Assembly (NCBI GenBank): GCA_026988355.1
Contig: JALSLK010000041.1
Location: 1-57,918, forward strand
Length of the DNA stretch: 57,918 nt
Reading direction: 5' to 3'
Source of the DNA: Flavobacteriaceae bacterium
GTDB taxonomy: Bacteria; Bacteroidota; Bacteroidia; Flavobacteriales; Flavobacteriaceae
Shown here: one piece after another, positions 1 to 10,014 of the stretch
Layout of the letters: every line of letters starts with the position of its first letter
Position numbering within the stretch: the first letter of the stretch is position 1
Notes under the pieces: generated by a model
Databases searched by the model: none
What the model was told of the DNA's origin: nothing
Seen by the model: only the letters and a program-made list of their open reading frames with translations
Translations under genes and position numbers: made by a program

Positions 1-1183
1 CTGCTAGTGTAGTATCATAATCAACAGTTGCCTGTGCTAAATAAGTTGTTGCATCTGCTGTTGTTCCTCCCCAAGTTTCGATAGATGACATAACACCAGC
101 GTCATAATGATCTTTTGCAGTTCCTCCTACATTGAAAGTTCTAGCAGCGGCTTCTGCTAATAAAAATTCTACTTCTGTGTAGTTAAAGATTACACCTTCA
201 GTCTCAGCAGCTTCCACCATAGCAGAAACGTGTGAGTGAGATGAATAGTTTGAAGTTGATCCTATTTCGCCACCTATATACGATCCGGCAACATCTAGAA
301 AATATAAAGGTCTTCTTGGATCATTTAAAGTATTCATCATATCTATAATAGTTTTTCCTGCAACAAAATCGTGTCTTCCACTTAATATTAAATTGTCATG
401 AATAGGATTTGTATTTGGATCAGCGGATAAGTAAGTATAGGTAGCATCATCTGCGCTACTTGTAAATACTCCTCCAGCTACTGCATCTTCAACAGTCTGT
501 TTTGCTAAAGCATTATCTACATCAGATAATAAAATACCCATTCTTAATTTTAGTGAATTTGCGAATAACTTCCATTTAGAAGTATCTCCTTCATATATTC
601 TGTCAGTATCTCCAAAACTTCCATTTGTTGTATCTAATGCATTTATTGCAGCAGATAATCTAACGATTAAATCTTTATACACTGTTAGACCGTCATCATA
701 TTTTGGTAATAAATTATCTATATCTATTGCTTCTGTATATGGAATATCTCCAAAAGTTTCGACTAAAATACTATATGTATATATTGTTAAAATCTCTATA
801 ACAACCAACTTGTTTGCTTTAGTTAATTGATCTGCTGGTAATGCGTAATTTGTAGCACTAATTACTTTGGTAGATTCGTTAAAATCTTTTAAAATATCTC
901 TGTACATTGTTCTCCAATGTCTTTGTGGGACATTTCTTCCAACTTGATCGTAATTACTTTCATCAGTATAAGTTGTTTCTTGTAGGTATTGTGCCCACAA
1001 CTTTGTATTATTAATATTTACATTTAAATCGACCATTTGGTCAACCAAATTCTTCTGAGCACCTGTAAATAAACTTTCTCCAGGAACGCTTGAAGGATCT
1101 TTAATATTCTCGTTTAAACTCTCTAGATTGTTTGAACAAGATGCAAAAAATATTGCTGTTAGTATTAAAATTAGTTTCTTCAT
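1..1183 (-). CDS. SusD/RagB-like nutrient-binding lipoprotein, C-terminus beyond window
   Basis: Reading leftward from the ATG at 1183, the frame is open for 394 codons to the window edge, so the C-terminus is missing. It begins MKKLILILTAIFFASCSNN, a lipoprotein signal with the lipobox Cys at residue 16. The following sequence has the SusD-like pattern (GAQKNLVDQMVDLN, LWAQYLQETTY, SKWKLFANSLKLRM, YTEVEFLLAEAAART). SusD-like proteins sit on the cell surface, capture a glycan or peptide and hand it to a SusC TonB-dependent channel. Its susC partner lies 11 nt upstream, so the two are surely cotranscribed. The substrate cannot be told from the sequence. The family is clear; the SusD-like_2 subtype is my inference. 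Confidence 0.93.
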   Translation of the reverse strand, partial: MKKLILILTAIFFASCSNNLESLNENIKDPSSVPGESLFTGAQKNLVDQMVDLNVNINNTKLWAQYLQETTYTDESNYDQVGRNVPQRHWRTMYRDILKDFNESTKVISATNYALPADQLTKANKLVVIEILTIYTYSILVETFGDIPYTEAIDIDNLLPKYDDGLTVYKDLIVRLSAAINALDTTNGSFGDTDRIYEGDTSKWKLFANSLKLRMGILLSDVDNALAKQTVEDAVAGGVFTSSADDATYTYLSADPNTNPIHDNLILSGRHDFVAGKTIIDMMNTLNDPRRPLYFLDVAGSYIGGEIGSTSNYSSHSHVSAMVEAAETEGVIFNYTEVEFLLAEAAARTFNVGGTAKDHYDAGVMSSIETWGGTTADATTYLAQATVDYDTTLA

Positions 1184-1194
1184 TTTTATATTTT

Positions 1195-4100
1195 TTAAAA
1201 TTGTAATTTAATATTAAATCCATAGTCCTTTGTGGTTGGTAAAGAACCAGTAGAATATCCTTGTAAGTTACCAGATGATAGACCAGATTCTGGGTCTGCA
1301 TGTGGTAAATCTTTACTGATAATCCATAGATTTGACCCAACAACACTCAAAGTAACATTCGTTAAGAAGTTATTATTTAAGAATTTTTTTGGTAAATCGT
1401 AAGTAACAGCGACTTCTCTTAATTTTACATAACTAGCATCATAAACAAATGCAGCGTTTGGTAAACCTCTTCGATATCCAAATGCACCAAATCTATCTGC
1501 TCTAATACGTGTTGTATTTACAGAGCCATCAGGATTAACACCTGGGTTAATAAACCCACCGCCATTAGCAAGTGTATTTCTTACAGGATTACCTAAATCA
1601 TTTGTAAATGCGGTTTCTTCATACAGACCAGTTGCTTGTCCGTACCATTGATCTAGGGAAAATATACTACCTCCATTTTGAATATCTACTAAGAAGCTTA
1701 AGGATAAGTTTTTATATTTAAAATTATTAGAGATACCCATTAAATAATTTGGGTTTATGTCTCCAATAATTTTATCTGAAGTACCAGTTTTTACATATTG
1801 ACCGCTCGTTGCACTTACTATTCTTTGTCCGTTTGCATGATACGTATAGTCGGTACCTTGTATAACGCCATAAGGTTCTCCAACTCTAGCATTGATAGTT
1901 ACACCTCCTTGAAAACTTCCTAATTCTAAATTTTCAATTCCATCAGTTAAGGAAATAACCGTATTTCTATTTTGTGACCAGTTTACATTAAAATCCCATT
2001 TAAAATTTTCTGTTTTTACTGGTGTTGCATAAAAACTTATTTCAATACCTTTATTTTCAATTTCTCCAGCATTTAAAACTTTAGAAGAAAAGCCTGTGGC
2101 TGTAGAAACTGGAACACCAAAAATCTGATCTACAGAATTAGTTTTGTAAAAAGCAACATCGAAACCTAATCGGTTCTTTAAAAATTTCATTTCTATTCCA
2201 GCTTCAAAACTTTTAGAGGTTTCATTTTTTAAATTCGGATTGTTCTTCTCGTTTTGTACAGATGTGTTAGGTGCATCAATAGGTGTATTCACATCGTAAA
2301 AGTCTTTTAATTTTCCAAATTCGGCATCATTACCAACTTCGGCATAATTTGCTCTTATTTTTCCGAAAGAAACAACATCACTTTCAATAAATTTTGAAAA
2401 AACGAAACTAGATGCGATGGAAGGGTAGTCATAAGTATTATTATTTACTGGTAATGTTGAGGATGTGTCTCTTCTGTATGTAGCATCAATAAAGAAAAAA
2501 TTGTCGTATCCAAAGGATGCACTTACATAATAACCATTTACTCCTATTCTTTCGTCTTTTTCCACTGGAAGTGGTAATGGGTTTTTACTATTTTGTAAAG
2601 AATATAAAAAAGGAACGCTTAAACCACCAGCAGTAGATGTATGTATTGATTGAAACTTGCTTCTTCTTATATTTGTACCAATAACACCCTTTAAATTAAT
2701 TTTTTCAGTTAAATCTTTATTAAAATTCAACATTAAATCGTAGTTTGTCTCATAAACACTAATGTTTTTTCTTCCGTAACCAGAGTCAACACTACCTCTA
2801 CTAACACCAAAGCTACTAGCAACACTGCCATTAGCTCTTCTTTCTTCTTGTAATTCAGAATAAGTATCGGTTGCTACTCTTGCCATAACATCTAACCAGT
2901 CATTTATTTTATAATTTAAAGAAATATTACCTAAGATACGATTTCTAGTATCATTTTGGTAATTTTCATATCTTTTCCAGTATGGATTGTCCCAAAATAT
3001 TGGAGCAGAACCAGCGGCAGAAGTAGCAGGATTCCATGTAACATTTCTTCCTGTAGAAAAATAAGCATCTTTTTGTTGTTGTAAGTCTACATTGGTTTGC
3101 CACCATTGTTTAAAGTTTCCTACGATATTATCATTATAACCAGTAGAATTACGTCCTAAACCATCTGTTTTAATAAAATTGGCATACGATGTTACCGAAA
3201 ATCTATCGTTTAAGTCAAAGTTTCCAGCAATAGAAAAGTTATTTTTCTTTATGGAACTATTTGGCATTAAGCCAGTTTGGTCAAACTTCGTATAATTAAC
3301 ACGCATTGATCCACTGTCAAACCCTTTGCTAAACGAAATCGAATTTGTTATCGTAATTGGAGTTTCAAAAAAAGTAATAGGTCCGTTTTTAGCGTTAACC
3401 CAAGGAGTAGCTTTTTTGTAATTTGGTAATTCTGGATCAAATGAATCCCATTGATACACGGATAAGTCAGGGTCAAAAGCAGCACCATAAGAACCATCTT
3501 CTGTATATAAAGCTACTTGGTCGTTTGTACCATCTCCATTTATATCTTCTGAATACCAATGGTTGTCAGGACCATCATAATAATGACCATATCCAGCACC
3601 ATATTTAGTTTGGTATTTTGCAAAAGTACTTTTATCAATAGAACCAAAAGAAATTCCAGAGTTTACGGTTACACCGATACCATTAGTTCTCTTTCCTTTT
3701 TTGGTAGTAATCATAATGACCCCATTTGCAGCTCTAGATCCGTATAATGCAGATGCGGCTGCACCTTTTAAAATATTTATAGATTCTATATCGTCAGGGT
3801 TAATGTCGGATGCAGTATTGCCATAATCGTAATAACCTCCTCTAGCTTGTCCTTGTCCAACAGAGTTTGTGTTTTTATTGTTGATTGGGACTCCATCAAT
3901 AACAAATAAAGCTTGGTTGTTTCCTTTTAAAGAAGCATTACCTCTAATTACCACATTGGTAGAACCTCCCAAATTGTTGTTTCTTTTAATTTGTACACCT
4001 GAAGCTTTACCAGATAATGCATTTACAAAGTTACCGCTTTTGGATTTTGTTAGTTCATCGCCTTTAACTTCTTGCGTTGCATACCCTAAAGATTTTTTAT

Positions 4101-4440
4101 CTCTAGAAATACCAAGGGCAGTTACTACTACTTCGTCAAGTTCTGTTCCTGCAGAGGTCATCACAATATCAATCTTATTTGATGTGCCAACCACTTTCTC
4201 TACCATCCCATAAGAAACATGTGTAAATTCTAGCGTATCTCCAGTTTTAGCATCGATAGTATAGTTACCATCAAAATCAGTTACAGTTCCTTTTGAAGTG
4301 CCTTTTACTTTTACGGCAATATCAGAAATAGGTCCCATTTCATCGGAAACAATCCCTGAGATTGATCTTTCTTGTGCAAAAGTCATTTGCACCATAAACG
4401 CCAGTAATAGCGTTAAAATTCCATTAATCTTTGTTTTCAT
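1195..4440 (-). CDS. SusC/RagA-family TonB-linked outer-membrane transporter
   Basis: This 1081-residue protein opens with a signal peptide (cleavage likely near AQ at 22-23), followed by a carboxypeptidase-regulatory-like beta-sandwich at about 25-100, with TSKGTVTDFDGNYTI inside it. A linker TELDEVVVTALG, a plug domain at about 115-245 (ALSGKASGVQI, INILKGAAASALYGSRAANG) and a long 22-strand type barrel follow, ending in the aromatic NIKLQF. SusC proteins import oligosaccharides or peptides across the outer membrane using TonB energy. The SusD partner starts 11 nt downstream. No glycosidase or regulator lies nearby within the window, so the substrate is open. The length is typical for the family and the frame is intact. 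Confidence 0.96.
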   Translation of the reverse strand: MKTKINGILTLLLAFMVQMTFAQERSISGIVSDEMGPISDIAVKVKGTSKGTVTDFDGNYTIDAKTGDTLEFTHVSYGMVEKVVGTSNKIDIVMTSAGTELDEVVVTALGISRDKKSLGYATQEVKGDELTKSKSGNFVNALSGKASGVQIKRNNNLGGSTNVVIRGNASLKGNNQALFVIDGVPINNKNTNSVGQGQARGGYYDYGNTASDINPDDIESINILKGAAASALYGSRAANGVIMITTKKGKRTNGIGVTVNSGISFGSIDKSTFAKYQTKYGAGYGHYYDGPDNHWYSEDINGDGTNDQVALYTEDGSYGAAFDPDLSVYQWDSFDPELPNYKKATPWVNAKNGPITFFETPITITNSISFSKGFDSGSMRVNYTKFDQTGLMPNSSIKKNNFSIAGNFDLNDRFSVTSYANFIKTDGLGRNSTGYNDNIVGNFKQWWQTNVDLQQQKDAYFSTGRNVTWNPATSAAGSAPIFWDNPYWKRYENYQNDTRNRILGNISLNYKINDWLDVMARVATDTYSELQEERRANGSVASSFGVSRGSVDSGYGRKNISVYETNYDLMLNFNKDLTEKINLKGVIGTNIRRSKFQSIHTSTAGGLSVPFLYSLQNSKNPLPLPVEKDERIGVNGYYVSASFGYDNFFFIDATYRRDTSSTLPVNNNTYDYPSIASSFVFSKFIESDVVSFGKIRANYAEVGNDAEFGKLKDFYDVNTPIDAPNTSVQNEKNNPNLKNETSKSFEAGIEMKFLKNRLGFDVAFYKTNSVDQIFGVPVSTATGFSSKVLNAGEIENKGIEISFYATPVKTENFKWDFNVNWSQNRNTVISLTDGIENLELGSFQGGVTINARVGEPYGVIQGTDYTYHANGQRIVSATSGQYVKTGTSDKIIGDINPNYLMGISNNFKYKNLSLSFLVDIQNGGSIFSLDQWYGQATGLYEETAFTNDLGNPVRNTLANGGGFINPGVNPDGSVNTTRIRADRFGAFGYRRGLPNAAFVYDASYVKLREVAVTYDLPKKFLNNNFLTNVTLSVVGSNLWIISKDLPHADPESGLSSGNLQGYSTGSLPTTKDYGFNIKLQF

Positions 4441-4468
4441 TTGTATAATTATTTGAATTAATTAACGT

Positions 4469-4500
4469 CAAATGTCTTAATAAAAAGTTAAAAAAACAAA
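4469..4500 (-). promoter_or_regulatory. Candidate Bacteroidota promoter for susC
   Basis: Read on the minus strand, GACATTTG (4469-4476) differs from the TAnnTTTG -7 consensus at one base. A TTTG that could be the -33 element (4497-4500) lies 20 nt upstream. It sits about 30 nt before the susC ATG. Moderate support only. Confidence 0.35.
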
Positions 4501-4544
4501 CATTTTAGGATATTTATGTTAAAAGAATTGTGAATTCAAGTTTT

Positions 4545-4569
4545 AAAAAAAAACAAACTGAATTTTGTT
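4545..4569 (-). terminator. Weak terminator after the Omp85-type gene
   Basis: On the minus strand, AACAAA and TTTGTT can pair around a 6-nt loop, followed by a run of T (the A-run at 4545-4553 on the plus strand). The stem is short and AT-only, so it may be inefficient. Confidence 0.4.
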
Positions 4570-4588
4570 CGGTTAAATGAGGTGGTTT

Positions 4589-6268
4589 CTAAAAAAAATT
4601 TACAAGTTTGATGTGTATAGTAGCATTATTAAAATTAAAGGGAAGATTGTCCTTTTTTCCTAAGACATAACTAAGATTAATTAAACCAGCTTTAGTTGTA
4701 AAAGCATAACCTAAGCCTAGTCCAAATAAATTTGATTTTGAAGATGTTGTTTTATTCCCTACATACGCATAATCTGTTACGGAGTATAAGTAAGAAGTGA
4801 CGTTGGTATATAGTTGGTATTCAATATTAAAAATACTATATTCAGAAGACAAAATACTGCTTTCTTGAAAACCTCGAATATTATTTGTACCTCCAATTCT
4901 AAACAATTCGTTAATGAGGTAATTGTCAGAAATTAATACATTGCTCTGATTTTTTAAAAACAAACTGTTTTTGGAATTTATTAACAAAGTGTAATGGGCT
5001 GTAAATTGTAATTTTTGCTGAGATTCAGAAAATTCAGATGTTTTTCTAGAGCCAAATAAAGAGTTGAAATTTAGATAAAATAAATTTGAGTGCATTGGAA
5101 GCTCTGATTTTTTTTTATAACGATAAGAAAATCCATAAAAATAGTTAGAAAAGTTGCTATGATTTCCTAAAAGCGTATTTAATAAGAAGGTTGACTTTTC
5201 TGTTTCTGCAGAAATAGTAAATTTATTTTTAAAATTAAAATCATAAGCAATATCTAGTTTGGATTTTAAATTAATAAATGTTGAATCTTGGCTGTATATT
5301 TCAAAGGATAGTTTTGGCGTAAAGGCTTGATTGAATAAATATGGAGTTTCAATTCCAATTTTCAAGTTTTTATTTTTACTACCATTACTCTTCCACAATA
5401 AATTCAATTTTTCGCCACGATTAAAAATATTAGCTAGTTGGATGTCTAAATTACCCTCAAAATTCAAACCTTTTGTTGTTTCTTTTGAAGAAAAACCAAT
5501 AAATCCATTAAAATAATTCATAGACTTCTTTTTTAGGTATACATATATTAAGGTGGAGTCTTTTGTGAATAGAACCTGTGGTTTCTTAATTTCAGAAACA
5601 AAAGGGATGGTTTTTAGATTTCTTGAAATCAAACTTAATTTTTTATTATTGAATGTGTTTTTTGTTTTACTTTTAATGCGATATTTAAGAAATGATCGTG
5701 GAAATTTATCATAACCTTTAATAATTATTTTGTCAATTGTACGAACTTTACTTTCGTTAATACTTAAATTAGCAAAAGCGTCGTTGTTAACTAATTTTAT
5801 ATTGTTTAATTTAATAGAAGAGAAAAGTTTGCCATGAGTTTCGTAAAACGTAGTTAGTTTTGTTAAAAAATCAGTAATATCGTTAAAGTTTAATGTAATT
5901 GTATTATTGTCAGTATTGTATTCGAATTTTTCAATAAAATCAGAAATAATTTTAGTATTTCTAAATTGGACACGAATAGTTTTAAGTCTATTCTTAAAAG
6001 AATATAAAACGTTGTATAGCGTATCGCTTTTTAATAAATAACGAATTTCGCTATTTAAAAAACCATTTTTTTTTAATTGCATATTAATGTGATTTATTTC
6101 TGATATAACATCCAAATGACTTAGATTATTTTTCTTATAGGAAATGTTGTCTAAGAATTTATTATGTATGGAATCTTTGGAGAAGATCTCCAACTTTATT
6201 TTTTGAGAAAATCCATGAAAGGAAGATAATAATATGAGATAAATGCAATATTTTAAAATGCTGTTCAA
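4589..6268 (-). CDS. Omp85/BamA-TamA superfamily outer-membrane protein
   Basis: The protein has 559 residues with an N-terminal signal peptide (MNSILKYCIYLILLSSFHGFSQ). Residues about 25-250 are POTRA-like, with the recognisable stretch IDKIIIKGYDKFPRSFLKYRI. The C-terminal half is a beta-barrel carrying IGGTNNIRGFQESS, the RGF motif of Omp85 proteins that contacts the barrel interior, and it ends in a terminal aromatic pair. Family members fold or translocate outer-membrane and surface proteins. It is shorter than BamA, so a TamA/ShlB-like accessory factor is more likely than the essential BamA. It stands alone, divergent from rpsL. Confidence 0.82.
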   Translation of the reverse strand: MNSILKYCIYLILLSSFHGFSQKIKLEIFSKDSIHNKFLDNISYKKNNLSHLDVISEINHINMQLKKNGFLNSEIRYLLKSDTLYNVLYSFKNRLKTIRVQFRNTKIISDFIEKFEYNTDNNTITLNFNDITDFLTKLTTFYETHGKLFSSIKLNNIKLVNNDAFANLSINESKVRTIDKIIIKGYDKFPRSFLKYRIKSKTKNTFNNKKLSLISRNLKTIPFVSEIKKPQVLFTKDSTLIYVYLKKKSMNYFNGFIGFSSKETTKGLNFEGNLDIQLANIFNRGEKLNLLWKSNGSKNKNLKIGIETPYLFNQAFTPKLSFEIYSQDSTFINLKSKLDIAYDFNFKNKFTISAETEKSTFLLNTLLGNHSNFSNYFYGFSYRYKKKSELPMHSNLFYLNFNSLFGSRKTSEFSESQQKLQFTAHYTLLINSKNSLFLKNQSNVLISDNYLINELFRIGGTNNIRGFQESSILSSEYSIFNIEYQLYTNVTSYLYSVTDYAYVGNKTTSSKSNLFGLGLGYAFTTKAGLINLSYVLGKKDNLPFNFNNATIHIKLVNFF

Positions 6269-6386
6269 GTTAAATAAAATAAAAGAATGATAGATTTATG
6301 AAGTGTAAAAGTAACTTCTTTTTTGCAGTTTTAAGAACAAACATAAAAAATTAGTATTTATTCATAGGATAATCAAAAATAATTTA

Positions 6387-6394
6387 TACATTTG
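6387..6394 (+). promoter_or_regulatory. Promoter -7 element of the ribosomal supercluster
   Basis: TACATTTG matches the Bacteroidota -7 consensus TAnnTTTG exactly, about 66 nt before rpsL. It continues GCAAACTCTTA, nearly the same start as at the rpmJ promoter (20447). No clear TTTG is visible at -33. Confidence 0.7.
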
Positions 6395-6460
6395 CAAACT
6401 CTTAAAAATAAGGGTTTATCGATTTGATAATAATACAAACGAAAATAATAAACAATTAGT

Positions 6461-6835
6461 ATGCCTACTATTCAACAATTAGTAAGAAAAGGAAGAACCA
6501 AAACAACCAAGAAGAGTAAATCGGCTGCTTTAAAATCATGCCCTCAACGAAGAGGTGTGTGTACGCGTGTTTATACTACGACTCCTAAAAAACCAAATTC
6601 AGCAATGCGGAAAGTTGCAAGGGTAAGGTTAACAAACGGAAAAGAAGTAAATGCTTACATACCAGGAGAAGGGCATAATTTACAAGAGCACTCGATAGTA
6701 TTGGTTAGAGGTGGAAGAGTAAAAGATTTGCCTGGTGTAAAATATCACATTGTGCGTGGTGCATTAGATACAGCAGGAGTTGAAGGTCGAACTCAAAGAC
6801 GTTCTAAATACGGAACAAAACGACCTAAAAAATAA
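6461..6835 (+). CDS. rpsL: 30S ribosomal protein S12
   Basis: At 124 residues this is a full-length S12, a decoding-centre protein on the 30S interface that monitors codon-anticodon pairing. The invariant [12 protein letters not shown] loop is present with Lys43 unchanged, the residue whose substitution gives streptomycin resistance in other bacteria, so the sequence looks wild type. The second conserved loop, [17 protein letters not shown], is also intact. It is the first gene of the str part of the cluster, with rpsG 54 nt downstream. Confidence 0.99.
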   Translation: MPTIQQLVRKGRTKTTKKSKSAALKSCPQRRGVCTRVYTTTPKKPNSAMRKVARVRLTNGKEVNAYIPGEGHNLQEHSIVLVRGGRVKDLPGVKYHIVRGALDTAGVEGRTQRRSKYGTKRPKK

Positions 6836-6849
6836 ATCGATTAATTCAA

Positions 6850-6867
6850 TCTCGAATTTTTTCGGGA
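6850..6867 (+). promoter_or_regulatory. Hairpin between rpsL and rpsG, candidate S7 control site
   Basis: TCTCGAA (6850-6856) can pair with TTCGGGA (6861-6867) around a TTTT loop, giving 7 bp with one G-U. It occupies the 54-nt rpsL-rpsG spacer, the place where E. coli S7 represses its own operon. That functional parallel is inference. Confidence 0.4.
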
Positions 6868-6889
6868 CCAAATTTAAAACTCAACAAAG

Positions 6890-7369
6890 ATGAGAAAAAG
6901 AGTAGCAAAAAAAAGAATTTTATTGCCAGATCCAAAGTTTAATGATCAGTTAATTACGAGATTTGTAAACAATATGATGTTAGACGGAAAGAAGTCAACA
7001 GCATTTAAAGTGTTTTACGATGCGATGGATATTGTAGAATCAAAAAAAGCAGAAGGAGAGGAGAAGACAGCGGTAGAGACATGGAAAGAGGCTTTGTCTA
7101 ATGTTATGCCACACGTAGAGGTACGTAGTCGTAGGGTTGGTGGAGCAACGTATCAAATCCCAATGCAAATTAGAGCAGATAGAAAAGTTTCTATGGCAAT
7201 TAAATGGTTGATTCTTTATGCGAGAAAACGAAATGAAAAATCAATGGCTCAACGTTTAGCAGCTGAGGTTATTGCAGCGTCTAAAGAAGAAGGAGCAGCA
7301 GTTAAAAAGAGAGTGGATGTACATAAAATGGCAGAAGCAAATAAAGCATTTTCACACTTTAGATTTTAA
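6890..7369 (+). CDS. rpsG: 30S ribosomal protein S7
   Basis: This 159-residue protein has the S7 signatures: MRKRVAKKRILLPDPKF at the start, RVGGATYQIPMQI with the beta-hairpin contacting the E-site, and AEANKAFSHFRF at the C-terminus. S7 nucleates assembly of the 30S head on the 3' domain of 16S rRNA. It is 6 nt ahead of fusA, implying translational coupling. A small hairpin precedes it. Confidence 0.99.
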   Translation: MRKRVAKKRILLPDPKFNDQLITRFVNNMMLDGKKSTAFKVFYDAMDIVESKKAEGEEKTAVETWKEALSNVMPHVEVRSRRVGGATYQIPMQIRADRKVSMAIKWLILYARKRNEKSMAQRLAAEVIAASKEEGAAVKKRVDVHKMAEANKAFSHFRF

Positions 7370-7375
7370 TTAGAA

Positions 7376-9502
7376 ATGGCAAGAGATTTAAAATATACTA
7401 GAAATATAGGGATTGCTGCACATATAGATGCAGGAAAAACTACCACAACCGAACGTGTACTGTATTATACAGGAGTTTCGCATAAAATTGGAGAAGTTCA
7501 TGATGGAGCAGCTACAATGGATTGGATGGAGCAAGAACAAGAAAGAGGGATTACAATTACTTCAGCAGCAACAACTTGTGAATGGAAATTTCCAACACAA
7601 AATGGAGCTGTTATTCAAGGAGAAACAAAAGGGTATCACTTTAATATTATAGATACTCCAGGTCACGTTGATTTTACTGTAGAAGTGAATAGATCATTAC
7701 GAGTATTGGATGGTTTAGTGTTTTTGTTTAGTGCTGTAGATGGTGTAGAGCCTCAATCAGAAACTAACTGGAGACTAGCAGATAATTATAAAGTGCCAAG
7801 AATTGGTTTTGTAAACAAAATGGATAGACAAGGTTCTGACTTTTTAAATGTAAACAAACAAGTTCGTGAAATGTTAAAATCAAATGCAGTTCCAATTGTA
7901 TTGCCAATTGGAGAAGAAGGAGATTTTAAAGGTGTTGTCGATTTAGTTAAAAATCAAGCAATTATTTGGAATGAAGAAGATATGGGAGCAACTTTTGAAG
8001 TTGTTGAAATTCCAGAAGAATTAAAAGAAGAAGCACATCAATATAGAGCCGAACTAATTGAAGCTGTGGCTGAATACGATGAAGCATTGCTAGAGAAATT
8101 CTTTGAAGACGAAGATTCAATCACAGAAGATGAAGTACACGCAGCATTAAGAGCAGCAGTAATGGATATGGCAATTATACCAATGATTTGTGGTTCTGCA
8201 TTTAAAAATAAAGGAGTACAATTTTTATTGGATGCAGTTTGTAGATACTTACCTTCGCCTTTAGATAAAGATGCTATTATTGGAACGGATCCAAAAACAG
8301 ATAAAGAAGTGCAACGTTTGCCAAATGCAAAAGAGCCATTTGCAGCCTTAGCATTTAAAATAGCAACAGATCCATTTGTTGGTCGTTTAGCATTTTTCCG
8401 TGCATATTCTGGTCGTTTAGATGCAGGGTCTTATGTCTTAAATAATAGAACTGGAAAAAAAGAACGTATTTCTAGAATTTATCAAATGCATGCCAATAAA
8501 CAAAATGCTATCGATTATATTGAAGCAGGAGATATTGGAGCAGCAGTAGGGTTTAAAGATATTAGAACGGGAGATACTTTGTCAGATTTAGATAATCCAA
8601 TCGTTTTAGAAAGTATGGATTTTCCAGCACCAGTAATAGGTATTGCAGTAGAACCTAAAACTAAAGCAGATGTTGAAAAAATGGGTATTGCAATTGCAAA
8701 ATTAGCAGAAGAAGACCCAACCTTTCAGGTAAAAACAGACGAAGCATCAGGTCAAACAATTATATCAGGAATGGGAGAATTACACCTAGATATTATTATA
8801 GATCGTATGAAACGTGAGTTTAAAGTAGAAGTAAATGTAGGAGAACCACAAGTTGAATATAAAGAAGCAGTTACTAAAACAATAGATCACAGAGAAACTT
8901 ACAAGAAACAATCTGGAGGACGTGGTAAATTTGGAGATATCGTATTTACTATAGGGCCAGCAGATAAAGATTGGGAAGGTACAGGATTACAATTTATCAA
9001 TAAGATTAAGGGAGGTAGAATACCTAAAGAATTTATTCCTTCTGTAGAAAAAGGATTTAAAATGGCAATGGCTAATGGACCTTTAGCAGGATTTGTTGTA
9101 GATAGTATGAAAGTTGAATTAACAGATGGATCTTTTCATCCAGTAGATTCAGACGCACTATCTTTTGAATTAGCAGCGAAAATAGGATTTAAAACATCTG
9201 CAAAAAATGCAGGAGCAGTAATCTTAGAACCAATTATGAAGTTAGAAGTTGTTACTCCAGAAGAGTATATGGGAGATATTGTTGGCGATTTAAATAGACG
9301 TAGAGGGCAAGTAAATGATATGAGTGATAGAGCAGGAGCTAAAATAATTAAAGCATTTGTTCCTCTATCACAAATGTTCGGGTATGTAACGACATTAAGA
9401 ACATTGTCTTCGGGAAGAGCAACATCCACAATGGAATTTGATCATTATGCACAAACTCCATCCAATATTTCTGAAGAAGTAATAACAAAAGCAAAAGGAT
9501 AA
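7376..9502 (+). CDS. fusA: Elongation factor G
   Basis: The 708-residue translocase GTPase moves tRNAs and mRNA after peptide-bond formation. G1 [13 protein letters not shown] (P-loop, near residue 16), the switch region [18 protein letters not shown] (G3) and NKMD (G4) are all present, followed by domain II, III (GMGELHLDI), IV and V ([15 protein letters not shown]). It is the classical EF-G rather than a LepA or Tet(M)-like paralogue. No tuf gene follows; rpsJ comes 20 nt later, so EF-Tu must be encoded elsewhere, as is usual in this phylum. Confidence 0.99.
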   Translation: MARDLKYTRNIGIAAHIDAGKTTTTERVLYYTGVSHKIGEVHDGAATMDWMEQEQERGITITSAATTCEWKFPTQNGAVIQGETKGYHFNIIDTPGHVDFTVEVNRSLRVLDGLVFLFSAVDGVEPQSETNWRLADNYKVPRIGFVNKMDRQGSDFLNVNKQVREMLKSNAVPIVLPIGEEGDFKGVVDLVKNQAIIWNEEDMGATFEVVEIPEELKEEAHQYRAELIEAVAEYDEALLEKFFEDEDSITEDEVHAALRAAVMDMAIIPMICGSAFKNKGVQFLLDAVCRYLPSPLDKDAIIGTDPKTDKEVQRLPNAKEPFAALAFKIATDPFVGRLAFFRAYSGRLDAGSYVLNNRTGKKERISRIYQMHANKQNAIDYIEAGDIGAAVGFKDIRTGDTLSDLDNPIVLESMDFPAPVIGIAVEPKTKADVEKMGIAIAKLAEEDPTFQVKTDEASGQTIISGMGELHLDIIIDRMKREFKVEVNVGEPQVEYKEAVTKTIDHRETYKKQSGGRGKFGDIVFTIGPADKDWEGTGLQFINKIKGGRIPKEFIPSVEKGFKMAMANGPLAGFVVDSMKVELTDGSFHPVDSDALSFELAAKIGFKTSAKNAGAVILEPIMKLEVVTPEEYMGDIVGDLNRRRGQVNDMSDRAGAKIIKAFVPLSQMFGYVTTLRTLSSGRATSTMEFDHYAQTPSNISEEVITKAKG

Positions 9503-9522
9503 TTTACTAAATATAGTACAAG

Positions 9523-9828
9523 ATGAATCACAAAGTTAGAATAAAGTTAAAGTCTTACGATTACAATTTAGTAGATAAATCTGCTGAGAAAATTGTAAAA
9601 ACAGTAAAAGCTACTGGAGCAGTAGTAAATGGGCCAATTCCATTACCAACACGTAAAAAAATATTTACGGTATTACGATCGCCACACGTAAATAAAAAAT
9701 CAAGAGAACAATTTCAATTAAGTGCTTATAAAAGATTAATTGATATTTATAGTTCGTCATCAAAAACAATAGATGCTTTGATGAAATTAGAATTGCCAAG
9801 TGGTGTTGATGTAGAAATAAAAGTGTAA
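9523..9828 (+). CDS. rpsJ: 30S ribosomal protein S10
   Basis: The 101-residue S10 (NusE) has [20 protein letters not shown] and the KSREQF segment, typical of the family. S10 belongs to the 30S head and also joins NusB in antitermination complexes. It is followed by an unusually long 186-nt gap before rplC that holds an attenuator-like structure, so S10 may be expressed partly apart from the genes after it. Confidence 0.98.
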   Translation: MNHKVRIKLKSYDYNLVDKSAEKIVKTVKATGAVVNGPIPLPTRKKIFTVLRSPHVNKKSREQFQLSAYKRLIDIYSSSSKTIDALMKLELPSGVDVEIKV

Positions 9829-9856
9829 GTTGCACACTCTAGAAATAGAGAAACAT

Positions 9857-9957
9857 GTCCTGAGCTTTAGCGATGGAAAAACGGTAAAAATAATATTCAG
9901 GGCTGAATTTTATTTAGCCCTAATTTTTATAATAAAATGTGCTGTTGCAGTCAACAG
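9857..9957 (+). promoter_or_regulatory. Attenuator-like leader between rpsJ and rplC
   Basis: Two mutually exclusive stems can form. GTCCTGAG (9857-9864) pairs with TTCAGGGC (9896-9903). The same 3' arm can instead join AGGGCTGAA (9899-9907), which pairs with TTTAGCCCT (9913-9921) around TTTTA and is followed by AATTTTTAT, a terminator-like arrangement. A third perfect hairpin, CTGTTG/CAACAG with a 4-nt loop, lies at 9942-9957. No promoter is visible before rplC, so transcription probably reads through from rpsJ. This looks like an antiterminator/terminator switch for rplC and the genes that follow; the ligand (possibly L4 or L3) is inference. Confidence 0.5.
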
Positions 9958-10014
9958 AAAAATAAGTATAACGGAATCGGTTTTTTAAAATCTAAATTCC
10001 AAAAAATTAATTTA

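Noticed and set aside
1101..1346. Small minus-strand frame spanning the susC-susD junction
   Set aside because: It overlaps both genes out of frame and resembles no family.
3423..4213. Plus-strand open frames inside susC
   Set aside because: They lie antisense to a well-conserved long gene and encode no recognisable protein.
9937..10014. N-terminal extension of L3 starting MCCCSQQ
   Set aside because: The standard L3 N-terminus begins at 10015, and the extension is encoded by hairpin sequence in the leader.
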